This document shows positions 7,919-17,222 of a DNA stretch of 64,000 nt, one piece after another. Made by a program: the position numbers and the translations under genes. Source of the stretch: an uncultured Pseudomonadales bacterium (GTDB lineage: Bacteria > Pseudomonadota > Gammaproteobacteria > Pseudomonadales > Azotimanducaceae); assembly GCA_937921865.1 (NCBI GenBank), contig CAKZWF010000045.1, forward strand, positions 16,069 to 80,068. Direction: 5' to 3'. The notes under the pieces were generated by a model, which worked only from the letters and a program-made list of their open reading frames with translations, had not been told where the DNA came from and ran no database searches. Each line of letters begins with the position of its first letter. Position 1 is the first letter of the stretch.

Positions 7919-8518
7919 CTAGTCCGCCCCGGCTCCAGCCGATTGCTGCGCCGCGCTGCTCGGTCCATTCAAGACCTCTTCCGAAGCAAAGCCGGTAACA
8001 TCAAACAACGCATAGCTGAGCGATATCGACTGCACATTGGCAGGCAGATCGCTATCAACAATAAAGCGCATCGGCATCTCCATCTCTTCACCGGGTTCTA
8101 ACAACTGGTGGTTGAAACAGAAACACTCGGTCTTATGAAAGTAATCAGTAGCCGAGGTTGGAACAACAGATGGTACCGCCTGCCCGATCATGCGCCTGTT
8201 GGTCGTGTTCTTCACATAGAAGTTCACTTCCTTGAGCTGGCCGGGATGAACCCTGACGCCATTTTTCTCCGACCAGAAATCCCAGGACATGCCACCGTTA
8301 GTGTTGGTGATGAAATTCACCTTCACCAGCCGGTTTTTGTCTACCCGGGTTTCGGCGGGATCATAAGCATAGGGACCGCCGGTTTTGCCACCCAGGCCGG
8401 TGATGTCACAAAGAAGATCGTACAAAGGCACCAGCGCAAAACCGAAGCCGAACATGCCTACAACAATCAGGCAAAGTTTCAGCGCGGTTTTACGAATGAC
8501 CGGTGATTGCGCGCTCAT
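7919..8518 (-). CDS. ctaG: Cytochrome c oxidase assembly protein Cox11 (CtaG)
   Basis: A 199-residue periplasmic copper-delivery protein for the CuB site of subunit I, anchored by one helix (about 13-31). The copper-binding CFCF motif is at Cys132 and Cys134, in the usual context KTECFCFNHQ. The length is normal. It lies between coxA and coxC, the standard position in this type of cluster. Confidence 0.94.
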   Translation of the reverse strand: MSAQSPVIRKTALKLCLIVVGMFGFGFALVPLYDLLCDITGLGGKTGGPYAYDPAETRVDKNRLVKVNFITNTNGGMSWDFWSEKNGVRVHPGQLKEVNFYVKNTTNRRMIGQAVPSVVPTSATDYFHKTECFCFNHQLLEPGEEMEMPMRFIVDSDLPANVQSISLSYALFDVTGFASEEVLNGPSSAAQQSAGAGAD

Positions 8519-8547
8519 CTAGTGTCTTTCCTCCTGCCAGCCGTCGC

Positions 8548-10152
8548 TCAGGAATGAGCGTCGGCATCGGTGATTTTCGGTGGCTCAGTGAAACTGTGGT
8601 ACGGCGCCGGTGACGGCAAGGTCCACTCAAGTCCATGAGCGCCTTCCCAGACTCTATCGGTTGCCGGTTGGCCACTGCGGATCGCTTTGATGACGATGTA
8701 CATCAGCAGCAACTGAGAGAAACCGAAGATGAACGCCCCGCAGCTGGAGATCATGTTGAAGTCTGCAAACTGCAGCGCGTAGTCGGGAATACGGCGCGGC
8801 ATTCCGGCCAGACCCGAGAAGTGCTGCGGGAAGAAGGTCACGTTCACGCCAATGAACGACAACCAGAAGTGCAGCTTGCCGAGTTTCTCGTCATACATCC
8901 GTCCGCACCACTTCGGCAGCCAGTAGTAAACGGCGGCAATAATCGAGAACAACGCACCCGGAACCAGCACATAGTGGAAGTGAGCCACGACAAAGTAGGT
9001 GTCGTGGTACTGATAGTCGACCGGGGTAATGGCCAGCATCAGCCCGGAGAAGCCACCAATTGTAAACAACACGACAAAGGCAATGGCAAACAACATCGGC
9101 GTCTCAAAAGTCATCGAGCCCTGCCACATGGTGGCGACCCAGTTGAAGACTTTCACGCCGGTGGGGATCGCAATCAGCATGGTCGAGTACATGAAGAACA
9201 GTTGACCCGCCAGCGGCATCCCCACGGTGAACATATGGTGAGCCCAGACGATGAAGGACAGGAACGCAATACTTGCGGTGGCATAGACCATCGAGTCATA
9301 GCCGAACAGTGGCTTGCGGGCAAAAGTCGGAATGATGGCCGAGACGATGCCGAACGCCGGCAGAATCATGATGTAGACCTCGGGGTGACCGAAGAACCAG
9401 AAGATATGCTGGAACATCACCGGATCACCACCACCGGCTGCGTTAAAGAAGCTGGTGCCGAAGTGAATGTCGAACAGCATCATCGTCACCGCGCCAGCCA
9501 GAACCGGCATCACTGCCAGCAGCAGATAGGCGGTGATCAGCCAGGTCCAGACGAACAGCGGCATTTTCATCAGGGTCATACCCGGAGCCCGCATATTCAG
9601 GATCGTGGCAATGATATTGATGCTGCCCATGATTGATGACGCACCCATCATGTGCACACCGAAGATAAAGAAGGTGACGGTCTCGGGGGCGTAGGTTGTC
9701 GACAGCGGTGCATAGAAGGTCCAACCGAAGTTCGGGCCGCCTGCCTCCATGAACAGTGTCGATATCAACATGCCGAATGCAAACGGCAGGATCCAGAAGG
9801 ACAGGTTATTCATGCGCGGCAGCGCCATGTCCGGCGCCCCCACCATCATCGGTACCAGCCAGTTCGCCAGACCCACAAACGCAGGCATGATCGCGCCGAA
9901 AACCATGATGAGACCGTGGTTGGTGGTCATCTGATTGAAAAACTCAGGGGCCACGAACTGCAGGCCGGGCTGAAACAGCTCAGCACGAATGATCAGTGCC
10001 ATCGTGCCGCCGATCAGCAGCATGAGAAAGGCGAACCACAGATACAGAGTACCGATGTCTTTGTGATTGGTGGTAAACAACCATCGGGCCAGGCCTGCAG
10101 CCGGGCCGTGGTGGTCGTGGTGGTCGTGACTTGCGTCGATTACTTCACTCAT
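8548..10152 (-). CDS. coxA: Cytochrome c oxidase subunit I
   Basis: The catalytic heme-copper subunit (also ctaD), 534 residues and 12 helices. Visible residues include a low-spin heme ligand at His79 (TTNHG), the CuB ligand and cross-linked tyrosine in GHPEVY (256-260), the A1-family glutamate in the same motif, the D-channel entry APDMALPRMNN, and the K-channel lysine in PTGVKVFNW. These place it in the proton-pumping A1 oxidases. The extreme N-terminus carries a His-rich run (SHDHHDHHGP) that could bind metal, though this is not a known requirement. It follows coxB after 10 nt. Confidence 0.97.
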   Translation of the reverse strand: MSEVIDASHDHHDHHGPAAGLARWLFTTNHKDIGTLYLWFAFLMLLIGGTMALIIRAELFQPGLQFVAPEFFNQMTTNHGLIMVFGAIMPAFVGLANWLVPMMVGAPDMALPRMNNLSFWILPFAFGMLISTLFMEAGGPNFGWTFYAPLSTTYAPETVTFFIFGVHMMGASSIMGSINIIATILNMRAPGMTLMKMPLFVWTWLITAYLLLAVMPVLAGAVTMMLFDIHFGTSFFNAAGGGDPVMFQHIFWFFGHPEVYIMILPAFGIVSAIIPTFARKPLFGYDSMVYATASIAFLSFIVWAHHMFTVGMPLAGQLFFMYSTMLIAIPTGVKVFNWVATMWQGSMTFETPMLFAIAFVVLFTIGGFSGLMLAITPVDYQYHDTYFVVAHFHYVLVPGALFSIIAAVYYWLPKWCGRMYDEKLGKLHFWLSFIGVNVTFFPQHFSGLAGMPRRIPDYALQFADFNMISSCGAFIFGFSQLLLMYIVIKAIRSGQPATDRVWEGAHGLEWTLPSPAPYHSFTEPPKITDADAHS

Positions 10153-10162
10153 TACCTATTCC

Positions 10163-11299
10163 TCACTCCTGGCCGGCCATGTATTCGATGACATCGCGCG
10201 GCTGTGTCTCATCACCCACATTGTTGCTCCAGGCGTGGCGCTCGTAATGGGTCACCGCGGCAATCTGAGCAGCGTCGAGCTGTCGGCCGAAGGCCTGCAT
10301 CGCTGTGCCCTGCTTGCCGTTTACGATGATGTCCAGATGGTCTTCTAGAGGACCAATCGCGATGGCGCTACCATCAAGCGCCGGAAACACCGGCGGCACA
10401 CCTTTACCGTTGGGCATATGGCAGGAAGCGCAGAAGGTGCCATACACGGCTTCGCCTTCCGCCATCAGCTCTTCTGGCGTGAATACTTTCGACAGTGCCT
10501 CTTTGCGAATCTCTTCTGCTTCAAGCTGCTCGACATACCAGGCGTCGTACTCAGCTTCCGGCATGGCCTCGACCACGATAGGCATGAAGCCGTGATCTTT
10601 TCCGCACAGTTCGGTGCACTGACCCCGGTAGACGCCGGGCTCTTCAACGATGGTCCACAGTTCATTGACCATCCCTGGGATCGCATCGCGCTTGATGCCG
10701 AAGTCCGGTACCCACCAGGCGTGGATGACATCTTCGGACGTAATCAGGAAGCGGACTTTACGATTGGTGGGAATCCGCAGCGGTTTGTCGACCTCCAGCA
10801 GATAATGTTCACCTTTCGCTGCCTGATTCTGGATTTCATTCTGCGGTGTGGCCATGGTGCTGAAAAAACCAAAGGTCCGGTTGAAGTCGTCGTCCAGATA
10901 CTTGTACTGCCACTTCCACTGGTAACCGCGGACTTCGACCGTCATGTCCTCGCCACCGGTGTCATACATGGACACCAGTACTTTTGTTGCCGGCCAGGCC
11001 ATTGCGATCAGAATCAGCGTTGGCACCAGCGTCCAGGCTATTTCCAGCTTGGTGCTTTCATGGAACTGTGCAGGCACAGCACCCGCTGACTTCCGGTGAT
11101 GGATCACCGACCAGAAGATCAGTCCGAATACCACCACCCCGATTACTACACAGATCCAGAAGATCAGCATATGCAGATCGTAAACAGAGCGGCTGATATC
11201 CGTGACCCCCTGCCTCATGTTGAGCTCGTCCGCTCCCAACCCTGTCACCGACAGGGCTGCCGCCATAGCAGCAACAGGCTTAAGCCAGTTATTTTTCAC
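10163..11299 (-). CDS. coxB: Cytochrome c oxidase subunit II with fused cytochrome c domain
   Basis: Subunit II (also ctaC), 378 residues from the GTG at 11299. This start is chosen because GGAAGG lies 5 nt upstream and the product opens with a signal peptide (KNNWLKP then a hydrophobic run to GLGA). Two membrane helices follow, then a periplasmic CuA domain with ligands Cys228, Cys232, His236 and Met239 in CTELCGKDHGFM. The C-terminal domain is a class I cytochrome c with CASCH at 290-294 and a likely Met333 ligand, giving a caa3-like arrangement. The open frame extends to 11464, but that part is atypical. Confidence 0.95.
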   Translation of the reverse strand: MKNNWLKPVAAMAAALSVTGLGADELNMRQGVTDISRSVYDLHMLIFWICVVIGVVVFGLIFWSVIHHRKSAGAVPAQFHESTKLEIAWTLVPTLILIAMAWPATKVLVSMYDTGGEDMTVEVRGYQWKWQYKYLDDDFNRTFGFFSTMATPQNEIQNQAAKGEHYLLEVDKPLRIPTNRKVRFLITSEDVIHAWWVPDFGIKRDAIPGMVNELWTIVEEPGVYRGQCTELCGKDHGFMPIVVEAMPEAEYDAWYVEQLEAEEIRKEALSKVFTPEELMAEGEAVYGTFCASCHMPNGKGVPPVFPALDGSAIAIGPLEDHLDIIVNGKQGTAMQAFGRQLDAAQIAAVTHYERHAWSNNVGDETQPRDVIEYMAGQE

Positions 11300-11771
11300 C
11301 TTCACCTTCCAGGCACCTTGCATCAGATAAATTCTGTTTATTCCCTTCGCCCCGTCTACCGCACTGACAACGTGCAGCAACAGGGCTACCCGCCTGAACC
11401 CGAAACGTCGAACCCCACCGCACTCAATAGAGCCGGTACGAGTTTCTAGTCGAATCTCAAGCAAGCCCCGAACACACCTTTCTGGACACTAGCGCAGATT
11501 CAGGTAGTGATGCACACGTGTTTCCCCGTAGTTGCCGCTTGCAGAGCCTCAGCCAAGGAGTGACCTCGCCTGAAACCGGCCTGTGGCATTCGGGTTTAAC
11601 TCGTTTGCGTCAATTGAACCTGATGGCTCTGGACTCGAGCCCCGTGAGAAACGCGGCTCAAGGCCACGTTCGGGATGCCCGACAGATTATACCGACGAAG
11701 GGTGATAACTCAACAAAACCAGAGGCTTGTCCGATCTCAATAGAAACTGGATTATCTCGCCATGAGCGAAT
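11300..11771. other. Non-coding gap between coxB and yheV
   Basis: These 472 bp between two leftward genes hold no convincing gene. The short open frames here lack recognisable products or ribosome-binding sites. A sigma70-type promoter reading toward coxB lies near the right end (11686-11713), so most of the gap would be a long coxB leader. Confidence 0.6.
11686..11713 (-). promoter_or_regulatory. Predicted sigma70 promoter for the cox operon
   Basis: On the minus strand, TTGAGT (11713-11708) and a perfect TATAAT (11691-11686) are separated by 16 nt. Transcription would start near 11680 and run about 380 nt before the coxB GTG. The match is by eye and there is no experimental support. Confidence 0.5.
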
Positions 11772-12062
11772 TCAGCTTTTCGGCGGCCGAGGATCAATAA
11801 TTTTCACCCGGCTGATCTGTTCCGAGTCCTGGCCCTTGCCACCTGACTGATTGGCACGATCCACTTCGGTCGCCGGTGGTCTTGAGAACCTGGTCCCGGG
11901 CAGAGCTCCCGCGGCCGGTGGGGTAGCATCGCTGAAGCCACAGGCCACACAGCGTCTTTCGCCCTCATCAGCATTGCCGATCAGCACGATCCGATCCATC
12001 ACATGGCAGGATGGACAGACCGCTCCGGCAATGAACTGGGGTCTGGGGGTTGTTTCAGGCAT
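11772..12062 (-). CDS. yheV: YheV-type putative metal-binding protein (DUF2387)
   Basis: A 96-residue protein with an N-terminal zinc-ribbon-like core. FIAGAVCPSC (Cys16, Cys19) and RRCVACGF (Cys37, Cys40) match the YheV family, whose members begin FIAGAVCPxC. The second half is Pro/Arg-rich, without family similarity that I can see, and longer than in E. coli YheV. Function is unknown. It lies alone between the cox operon promoter and aroE on the same strand. Confidence 0.78.
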   Translation of the reverse strand: MPETTPRPQFIAGAVCPSCHVMDRIVLIGNADEGERRCVACGFSDATPPAAGALPGTRFSRPPATEVDRANQSGGKGQDSEQISRVKIIDPRPPKS

Positions 12063-12205
12063 CTCAGGTGTACCGGTTGCAACGAACGTTAAGCGACAGG
12101 GTTCTGTTCATAAGTTCTAATTCGACGCTCTTTAGCTCCGGCGGTTCGACCGAAATCAGGTTCTTTTAAAACACGCTGTCTTCCGGAACATGCCGGGCAG
12201 TCAAA

Positions 12206-13060
12206 CTAGCGCCTTTCGAGTTCTGCCCTCAGCTTTGCAAGAACGGGGGTCGTGTCAGGCGTTTTGCCGCGCCAGAGGAAAAACGCAGCAGCCGCCTGCT
12301 CTACCAGCATACCCAGGCCATCCAGTGTGGCGATCGCACCCTGATCACGGGCCCAACGACAGAACGCCGCTTGCGCACCATAGCTCATGTCATAACAGAA
12401 GGCGCCGTTCACCACCGCGCCGGGGACTTCCAGAACAGCATTCTGGAGACCGGCCGAGGTGCCATTAATCACCAGATCAAAGCTGCCGTGCAGTTCCTCA
12501 ACCGCGACAGCTGAAACGGTCAGATCCGGGTACCTGCCCGCCAATTCCTCAGCCAGCCTGATAGCCGTGGCCTGGGTGCGGTTGGTAATGATCACAGACC
12601 CGGGCTGTTGCTGCGCCAGCGGCCCCAACACACCGCGCACCGCACCTCCGGCACCGAGCACCAGGATGTTCATTCCCGCCAGACCTGATGGCTCAAAGCC
12701 CCGACGCAGATCGGCCAGCAGACCCACTCCATCGGTATTGCAGCCCCGAAATCTGCCCGCTGCCAGCGGTACGATCGTGTTCACCGCGCTGGCGAATGCG
12801 GCAGCCTCATCAAGCTCATTCACCCACTGTGCCGCAGCGCCCTTAAAAGGCAGGGTCACATTGGCACCCGAGCCTCCACCGGCAAAAAATTTCTCGACCG
12901 CAGCCGGGAAGCCGTCAGGCGGGGCCAGCAGTCGACCATAACTCAGGCGCTCTCCGGTCTGCGCTGCAAAATGAGCGTGAATCTGCGGCGACAGAGAATG
13001 AGCGACAGGATTACCGATCACCACATAGTCATCAGGCGCGTTTGAGTCTGAACTTGTCAT
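12206..13060 (-). CDS. aroE: Shikimate dehydrogenase
   Basis: NADP-dependent reduction of 3-dehydroshikimate to shikimate in aromatic amino acid synthesis. The 284 residues contain the substrate-binding NPVAHSLSP, the catalytic lysine in GANVTLPFKG, the Asp in CNTDGVGLL, and a Rossmann motif in LVLGAGGAVRG. The length is normal. It is followed toward yheV by a 143-bp gap and preceded by tsaC on the same strand, matching the dprA-tsaC-aroE neighbourhood of Pseudomonas, but without hemF and qor. Confidence 0.95.
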   Translation of the reverse strand: MTSSDSNAPDDYVVIGNPVAHSLSPQIHAHFAAQTGERLSYGRLLAPPDGFPAAVEKFFAGGGSGANVTLPFKGAAAQWVNELDEAAAFASAVNTIVPLAAGRFRGCNTDGVGLLADLRRGFEPSGLAGMNILVLGAGGAVRGVLGPLAQQQPGSVIITNRTQATAIRLAEELAGRYPDLTVSAVAVEELHGSFDLVINGTSAGLQNAVLEVPGAVVNGAFCYDMSYGAQAAFCRWARDQGAIATLDGLGMLVEQAAAAFFLWRGKTPDTTPVLAKLRAELERR

Positions 13061-13087
13061 GCTGGTGTTGCGCTGTCCGTGCGGATA

Positions 13088-13684
13088 TCAGCCGGCACGA
13101 TGAATTTGACCCTGAAGGTCGCGGATTTCACTGGGACCCGTCCGGGTGAGCGTTGCGCCGGGCAGGAAATACGCGACAGCAGGCTCTCGGCTGGCAAATC
13201 TGGCAGCCTGGAAGCCGTTACGCGCGGCCCGATGACCGGCGTAATTGGCTGACGTGGAGACCAGTGGCCCGCCAAAAGCCCGGGACAAAGCTCTGGACTG
13301 TTCATGACCAGGAACCCGCACTGCGACATTCGGCCGTCCGCCCGTTATCCAGTGCGGAAATCGTTGGCTGGGTAAAAGCCAGGTTACTGCGCCGGGCCAG
13401 CTCGCAGAGACCGCTTGCTGCTGAGCATCGCTGAGTGTCACAAGTTCAGGCTGAAAAGCTTCCGGTTGCGCGCCAATGACGATCAGACCTTTTTCCGGCT
13501 GGCGGTTTTTCAACGCCAGCAGTCGCCCAACCGCAGATTTTGAAAACGGATCGCAGGCCAGTCCCCACACCCCTTCAGTGGCGTGCAGGACAATGCCTCC
13601 CGCCCGCAGACTGCGAACCGCCAGCTGCAGCTGCCAGGCACCCGGCATCAGGTCTTCGCTGATGAAATCCGCAGCGCTGGTCAT
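13088..13684 (-). CDS. tsaC: Threonylcarbamoyl-AMP synthase (TsaC/YrdC)
   Basis: Makes L-threonylcarbamoyladenylate for the t6A modification of tRNAs that read ANN codons. The YrdC fold is shown by GGIVLHATEGVWGLACDP, LKNRQPEKGLIVIG and PLVSTSANYAG. The ATG at 13684 gives 198 residues, close to the short TsaC form. The frame is open further upstream (to 13756), but that part overlaps purE and is atypical. It begins 7 nt after the purE stop, so co-transcription is likely. Confidence 0.92.
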   Translation of the reverse strand: MTSAADFISEDLMPGAWQLQLAVRSLRAGGIVLHATEGVWGLACDPFSKSAVGRLLALKNRQPEKGLIVIGAQPEAFQPELVTLSDAQQQAVSASWPGAVTWLLPSQRFPHWITGGRPNVAVRVPGHEQSRALSRAFGGPLVSTSANYAGHRAARNGFQAARFASREPAVAYFLPGATLTRTGPSEIRDLQGQIHRAG

Positions 13685-13691
13685 CGGACCA

Positions 13692-14186
13692 TCAGAGCTC
13701 CTGTTGCAGCGCGTCGTTCTGCAGCCGGATATTTTCTCTGTTCGCCTCGCGCTCATCAGTCAGTCGCGCTGTCAGCTCCGGTTGGGCGATCGCCATCATC
13801 TGCACTGCCAGATAGCCGGCATTCTTAGCGCCCGCTTTGCCGACCGCAACTGTCGCCACCGGAATACCGCCCGGCATCTGCACCGTTGAAAGCAGTGCAT
13901 CGAAACCGACCAGCGGACCGCTGTCGATCGGAACCCCGATCACCGGCCGAACGGTATGCGCAGCTACCGCACCAGCAAGGTGCGCGGCCATGCCGGCGGC
14001 GCAGATAAATACCGCGCAATCCCGCGACACCGCATCCGCAACATATTCTGCGGTAGCCGCAGGCGTACGATGGGCTGAAGAGACTCTCACTTCAAAGCCC
14101 ACCCCCAGGGTGGTCAGGACTTCTGTTGTTGCCTGCATCACCGGCCAGTCATTTTTGGAACCCATCAGGATGGCGACAAAACTCAT
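13692..14186 (-). CDS. purE: N5-carboxyaminoimidazole ribonucleotide mutase (PurE class I)
   Basis: Converts N5-CAIR to CAIR in purine synthesis. The 164 residues include MGSKNDWPVM at the N-terminus, the catalytic SSAHRTP, and AAHLAGAVAAHT and MPGGIPVATVAVG, all typical of class I PurE. Its start overlaps the dprA stop by 4 nt. No purK follows, so the N5-CAIR synthetase must be encoded elsewhere. Confidence 0.95.
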   Translation of the reverse strand: MSFVAILMGSKNDWPVMQATTEVLTTLGVGFEVRVSSAHRTPAATAEYVADAVSRDCAVFICAAGMAAHLAGAVAAHTVRPVIGVPIDSGPLVGFDALLSTVQMPGGIPVATVAVGKAGAKNAGYLAVQMMAIAQPELTARLTDEREANRENIRLQNDALQQEL

Positions 14187-15289
14187 GGTCTGTCTCTGCT
14201 GCTGTTATTGAAAGGTCGCCGAATATACCCGCCGCGGGTTCGAGCGACAAATCCCTTGATCTCCAGCTCCGCCAGCAACACTGACACTCTGGCCGCAGAT
14301 TCACCGCAGCTCAGGCAAAGTTCGTCCAGCGTGGTTGTAACCTCTCGAAGCGCCGCAAGCAGCGTCTGGGCAGCCTCAGACAGCTCCAACTCGGATGACG
14401 ACGCTGCGCTGATACCTGGCCGGGGGGTGGCAGCCGCGGGTTTCGACCAGACGCCCTGGGTCTCGAGCGCGTCGAAAACGTCCTGCGCACATTCCACGAC
14501 CCCGGCTCCCTGTTTCAACAACCAGTTGACGCCTTGGCTGTTCGGCAGGGAGATCGCGCCGGGCACAGCGAGGACCTCCCGCCCCTGTTCCAGAGCCAGC
14601 CTGGCGGTGATCAGCGAACCGCTTCGCTGTCCCGCCTCAATCACCACAATTACGTCAGCAAGACCGCTGATGATCCGGGTGCGTTCGGGAAAGTGATGAG
14701 GCCGGGCACGCATCGAAATCGGATATTCACTTATCAGAAGTCCGCCGCAGCGGACTATGGCTTCTGCTACCGGGATATTGGTAACGGGTTGCACAAAGCC
14801 CAGGCCACTGCCAAGCACTGCAATGGTCTGACCACCGGCATCGGGCTCGAGCGCCGCGCTCAGAGCGCCTTCGTGCGCGGCGCTGTCGATGCCCAGCGCA
14901 AGCCCGCTGACCACCTGGACTCCAGAGCTGGCAAGGGTGCGGGCCAGCGTGCGTGCGGTTTCCAGGCCCAGTCGGCTGGCACGCCTGGCACCCACAATCG
15001 CAACCGCAGGACCCGCCAGGCACGCCGGGTTGCCTCGCTGGAACGTCAGTAAAGGCGGGTCCGGAATACCTGCAAGACGCTGCGGGAAACCGGGTTCTCC
15101 GGAAGCGCACAACGCAATTTCCAGCTCACTGCAGGCCCTGCGCAAATCAGCAATCCGACCTCGCCAGAGACGCGATCGGCTGCGCAATGATGCCATCGCG
15201 CCAGAGTGTTCGTTAACAAGCTGACTTACGCGATTTCGAGTCAGCGTTTCTAACAGAATTGCCAACGCGGCAGCGTTGTCTGAAACCAC
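14183..15289 (-). CDS. dprA: DNA-processing protein DprA (Smf)
   Basis: Loads RecA on incoming single-stranded DNA during natural transformation. The 368 residues contain an N-terminal helical extension, the Rossmann-like core with SGLALGIDSAAHEGAL, IISGLADVIVVIEA and a C-terminal winged-helix region (SCGESAARVSVLLAELEIKG). It starts with GTG. It overlaps purE by 4 nt and lies downstream of the LysM gene, as in Pseudomonas. It shows that the lineage keeps this competence protein, not that it is transformable. Confidence 0.94.
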   Translation of the reverse strand: MVSDNAAALAILLETLTRNRVSQLVNEHSGAMASLRSRSRLWRGRIADLRRACSELEIALCASGEPGFPQRLAGIPDPPLLTFQRGNPACLAGPAVAIVGARRASRLGLETARTLARTLASSGVQVVSGLALGIDSAAHEGALSAALEPDAGGQTIAVLGSGLGFVQPVTNIPVAEAIVRCGGLLISEYPISMRARPHHFPERTRIISGLADVIVVIEAGQRSGSLITARLALEQGREVLAVPGAISLPNSQGVNWLLKQGAGVVECAQDVFDALETQGVWSKPAAATPRPGISAASSSELELSEAAQTLLAALREVTTTLDELCLSCGESAARVSVLLAELEIKGFVARTRGGYIRRPFNNSSRDRP

Positions 15290-15381
15290 CAGGACCTGCC
15301 AATAAAAGGTCCATGATAAAAAGGAGAGGATTCAGCGCGACCGCAATGGTCGCGCCGGAGGGTAGGCAATCGGCTAACCGA

Positions 15382-16470
15382 TCAGGGGTTTTTCACCAGA
15401 TCAGTAACCGACAGCGGACGGTCAGCCATAAGCACCAGTCCGTACGACAGCTTTTCAAAGGTTCGGAAAACCATCATCAGGCCGGCACGTTCACTGGGTA
15501 GACGAATGGTTTCGTTGGCAATTCGATCGCGAGCCAGCGCACCGCGCTTGTAGATGGCCAGAACATTACCGGCGTCCATACCTTCTCGTTCGCCCCGGTT
15601 GATCACGATCACGTCGAACTGACCAACCTGAGTTACGCCGCCAAAGACGGAGATGATTTCACCCTCAACGTCGTCTTCAGGAGCGCTCGGAAAGAAGGTC
15701 GAATCAACCCGGCGTTCTTCCGTGGGCATTACCCGGTCACCAATCTGAACTTCTTCCCGTGATGTAGACATGAACATCGTGGCGATGTCGTCTTCCTGAG
15801 CAACCGCTTGTCCGAGACCAATATAGGTAGCTTCCTGACCCAGCACTTCTTTGGTCGTGGGATCAACGTAGAGGGAACCTTCACGGACTATGTTGAAACT
15901 CTCAGAGTCAGGCAACACACCCCGGACATAGAGCCGATCTCCTGCGCCGAGAACCAGTCGTTCTCGTTCGCCCTGGATAACATAAGGTGTGGCATTGAGA
16001 ACATTCGGTTCAACCACCCGGTTCTGCACCAGGAAACTTTGAATCGCATCCAGCCGAATTGCCGGAATTGCAGACTCAAGGGGTTCTGAGCGGATCTGGG
16101 CTTTCAGACTCGTAGTGCCGGAGGCGCCCTGCGGACTCAGTTTGACGGTACGGCCATTATCGCCCCGTTCCATCACCAGTTGCGGTCGACCATCAATCCA
16201 GACCAGGGCGATGGTGTCACCGGGGTAGATCAGATGAGGGTTATTGATCTGCGGATTGATCCGCCAGATCTCCGGCCACAACCAGGGCCGCTCGAGAAAT
16301 TTACCCGAGATATCCCAAAGCGTATCGCCGTCGACGACGGTGTAGACCTCCGGATGGTCTGCTCTCAGATATTGCGAGATATCGTCGGTTGCTGTCCATG
16401 CGGACGCAGCCACCCATGCAAACAACCCCAGCAGCAGGGTCTGGCAAATGGTGCGCGATTTCCTCATCAT
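15382..16470 (-). CDS. Secreted LysM domain protein
   Basis: A 362-residue exported protein. A signal peptide (TICQTLLLGLFAWVAASAWTA) is followed by one LysM domain from YTVVDGDTLWDISGKF to YPGDTIAL. The long remainder has no motif that I recognise. The LysM domain should bind peptidoglycan glycan chains. It is the counterpart of the LysM protein encoded between def and dprA in Pseudomonas. The ATG at 16470 is chosen for the AAGGA 5 nt upstream. A longer frame from 16581 lacks these signs. It is divergent from def. Confidence 0.85.
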   Translation of the reverse strand: MMRKSRTICQTLLLGLFAWVAASAWTATDDISQYLRADHPEVYTVVDGDTLWDISGKFLERPWLWPEIWRINPQINNPHLIYPGDTIALVWIDGRPQLVMERGDNGRTVKLSPQGASGTTSLKAQIRSEPLESAIPAIRLDAIQSFLVQNRVVEPNVLNATPYVIQGERERLVLGAGDRLYVRGVLPDSESFNIVREGSLYVDPTTKEVLGQEATYIGLGQAVAQEDDIATMFMSTSREEVQIGDRVMPTEERRVDSTFFPSAPEDDVEGEIISVFGGVTQVGQFDVIVINRGEREGMDAGNVLAIYKRGALARDRIANETIRLPSERAGLMMVFRTFEKLSYGLVLMADRPLSVTDLVKNP

Positions 16471-16698
16471 CCAATTCCTTTTAGCGACTGCCTGTTTAGC
16501 ATTTGCCCGGTTACCATCCGCCGGCAAAGGCTTGCTGGTAACGCCGGGTTGGCCAGCGACGGTCCCTAAGACCACTACCACCAGCGTTTAGATCCGCTAT
16601 CATGCGCGAAAAACTTTATAGACTTCACAATCTTAGCAGCCTGAATTACACCAATACTAGAGATACATCACATCGCCCGCACAGGGCTTGAAACACCT

Positions 16699-17202
16699 AT
16701 GGCATTGTTGGAAATACTCGAATTCCCCGACCCAAGGCTGCGCACCAAAGCGAAGCCCGTGGTTCGCGTGGACGACTCAGTGCGCAAGTTGGTTGCCAAC
16801 ATGTTTGAAACAATGTACGACGCACCCGGTATTGGCCTGGCTGCCACGCAAGTAAACGTTCATCAACGCATCATCGTCGTGGACGTCTCAGAAAACCGGG
16901 ATGAGCCGCACGCTTTCATCAATCCTGAGCTGACACTGTCCGGTGAAGTCTTGGAAACAGAAGAGGGCTGTCTGTCAGTGCCCGGATTTTATGAGCCCGT
17001 CACCCGGCACGAGTTTGCCCGGGTAAGCGCATTGAACGAGCGCGGCGAGTCGGTAGAACTGGATCTCGAAGGTCTTCTCGCCGTCTGTGTACAGCATGAA
17101 TGTGATCATCTCGAAGGTAAGTTGTTTGTCGATTACCTGTCTAGCTTGAAGCGCACACGAATTCGTCGCAAGTTGGAAAAAGCCCACCGCGTTCGCGTCT
17201 GA
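16699..17202 (+). CDS. def: Peptide deformylase
   Basis: Removes the formyl group from N-terminal methionine of nascent proteins. The 167 residues carry all three family motifs: GIGLAATQ (motif 1), EEGCLSVPG with the metal-binding cysteine (motif 2), and [12 protein letters not shown] with the two histidines and catalytic glutamate (motif 3). It lies 20 nt before fmt, the usual pairing, and is divergent from the LysM gene. Confidence 0.97.
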   Translation: MALLEILEFPDPRLRTKAKPVVRVDDSVRKLVANMFETMYDAPGIGLAATQVNVHQRIIVVDVSENRDEPHAFINPELTLSGEVLETEEGCLSVPGFYEPVTRHEFARVSALNERGESVELDLEGLLAVCVQHECDHLEGKLFVDYLSSLKRTRIRRKLEKAHRVRV

Positions 17203-17222
17203 ACCGGACCAGGGCAGCACTC

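Noticed and set aside
11300..11464. Longer coxB from 11464 or 11323
   Set aside because: The GTG at 11299 has a strong ribosome-binding site and directly starts a signal peptide. The upstream residues are atypical.
11518..11850. Open frame in the coxB-yheV gap
   Set aside because: Overlaps yheV on the opposite strand, shows no family motif, and has atypical composition.
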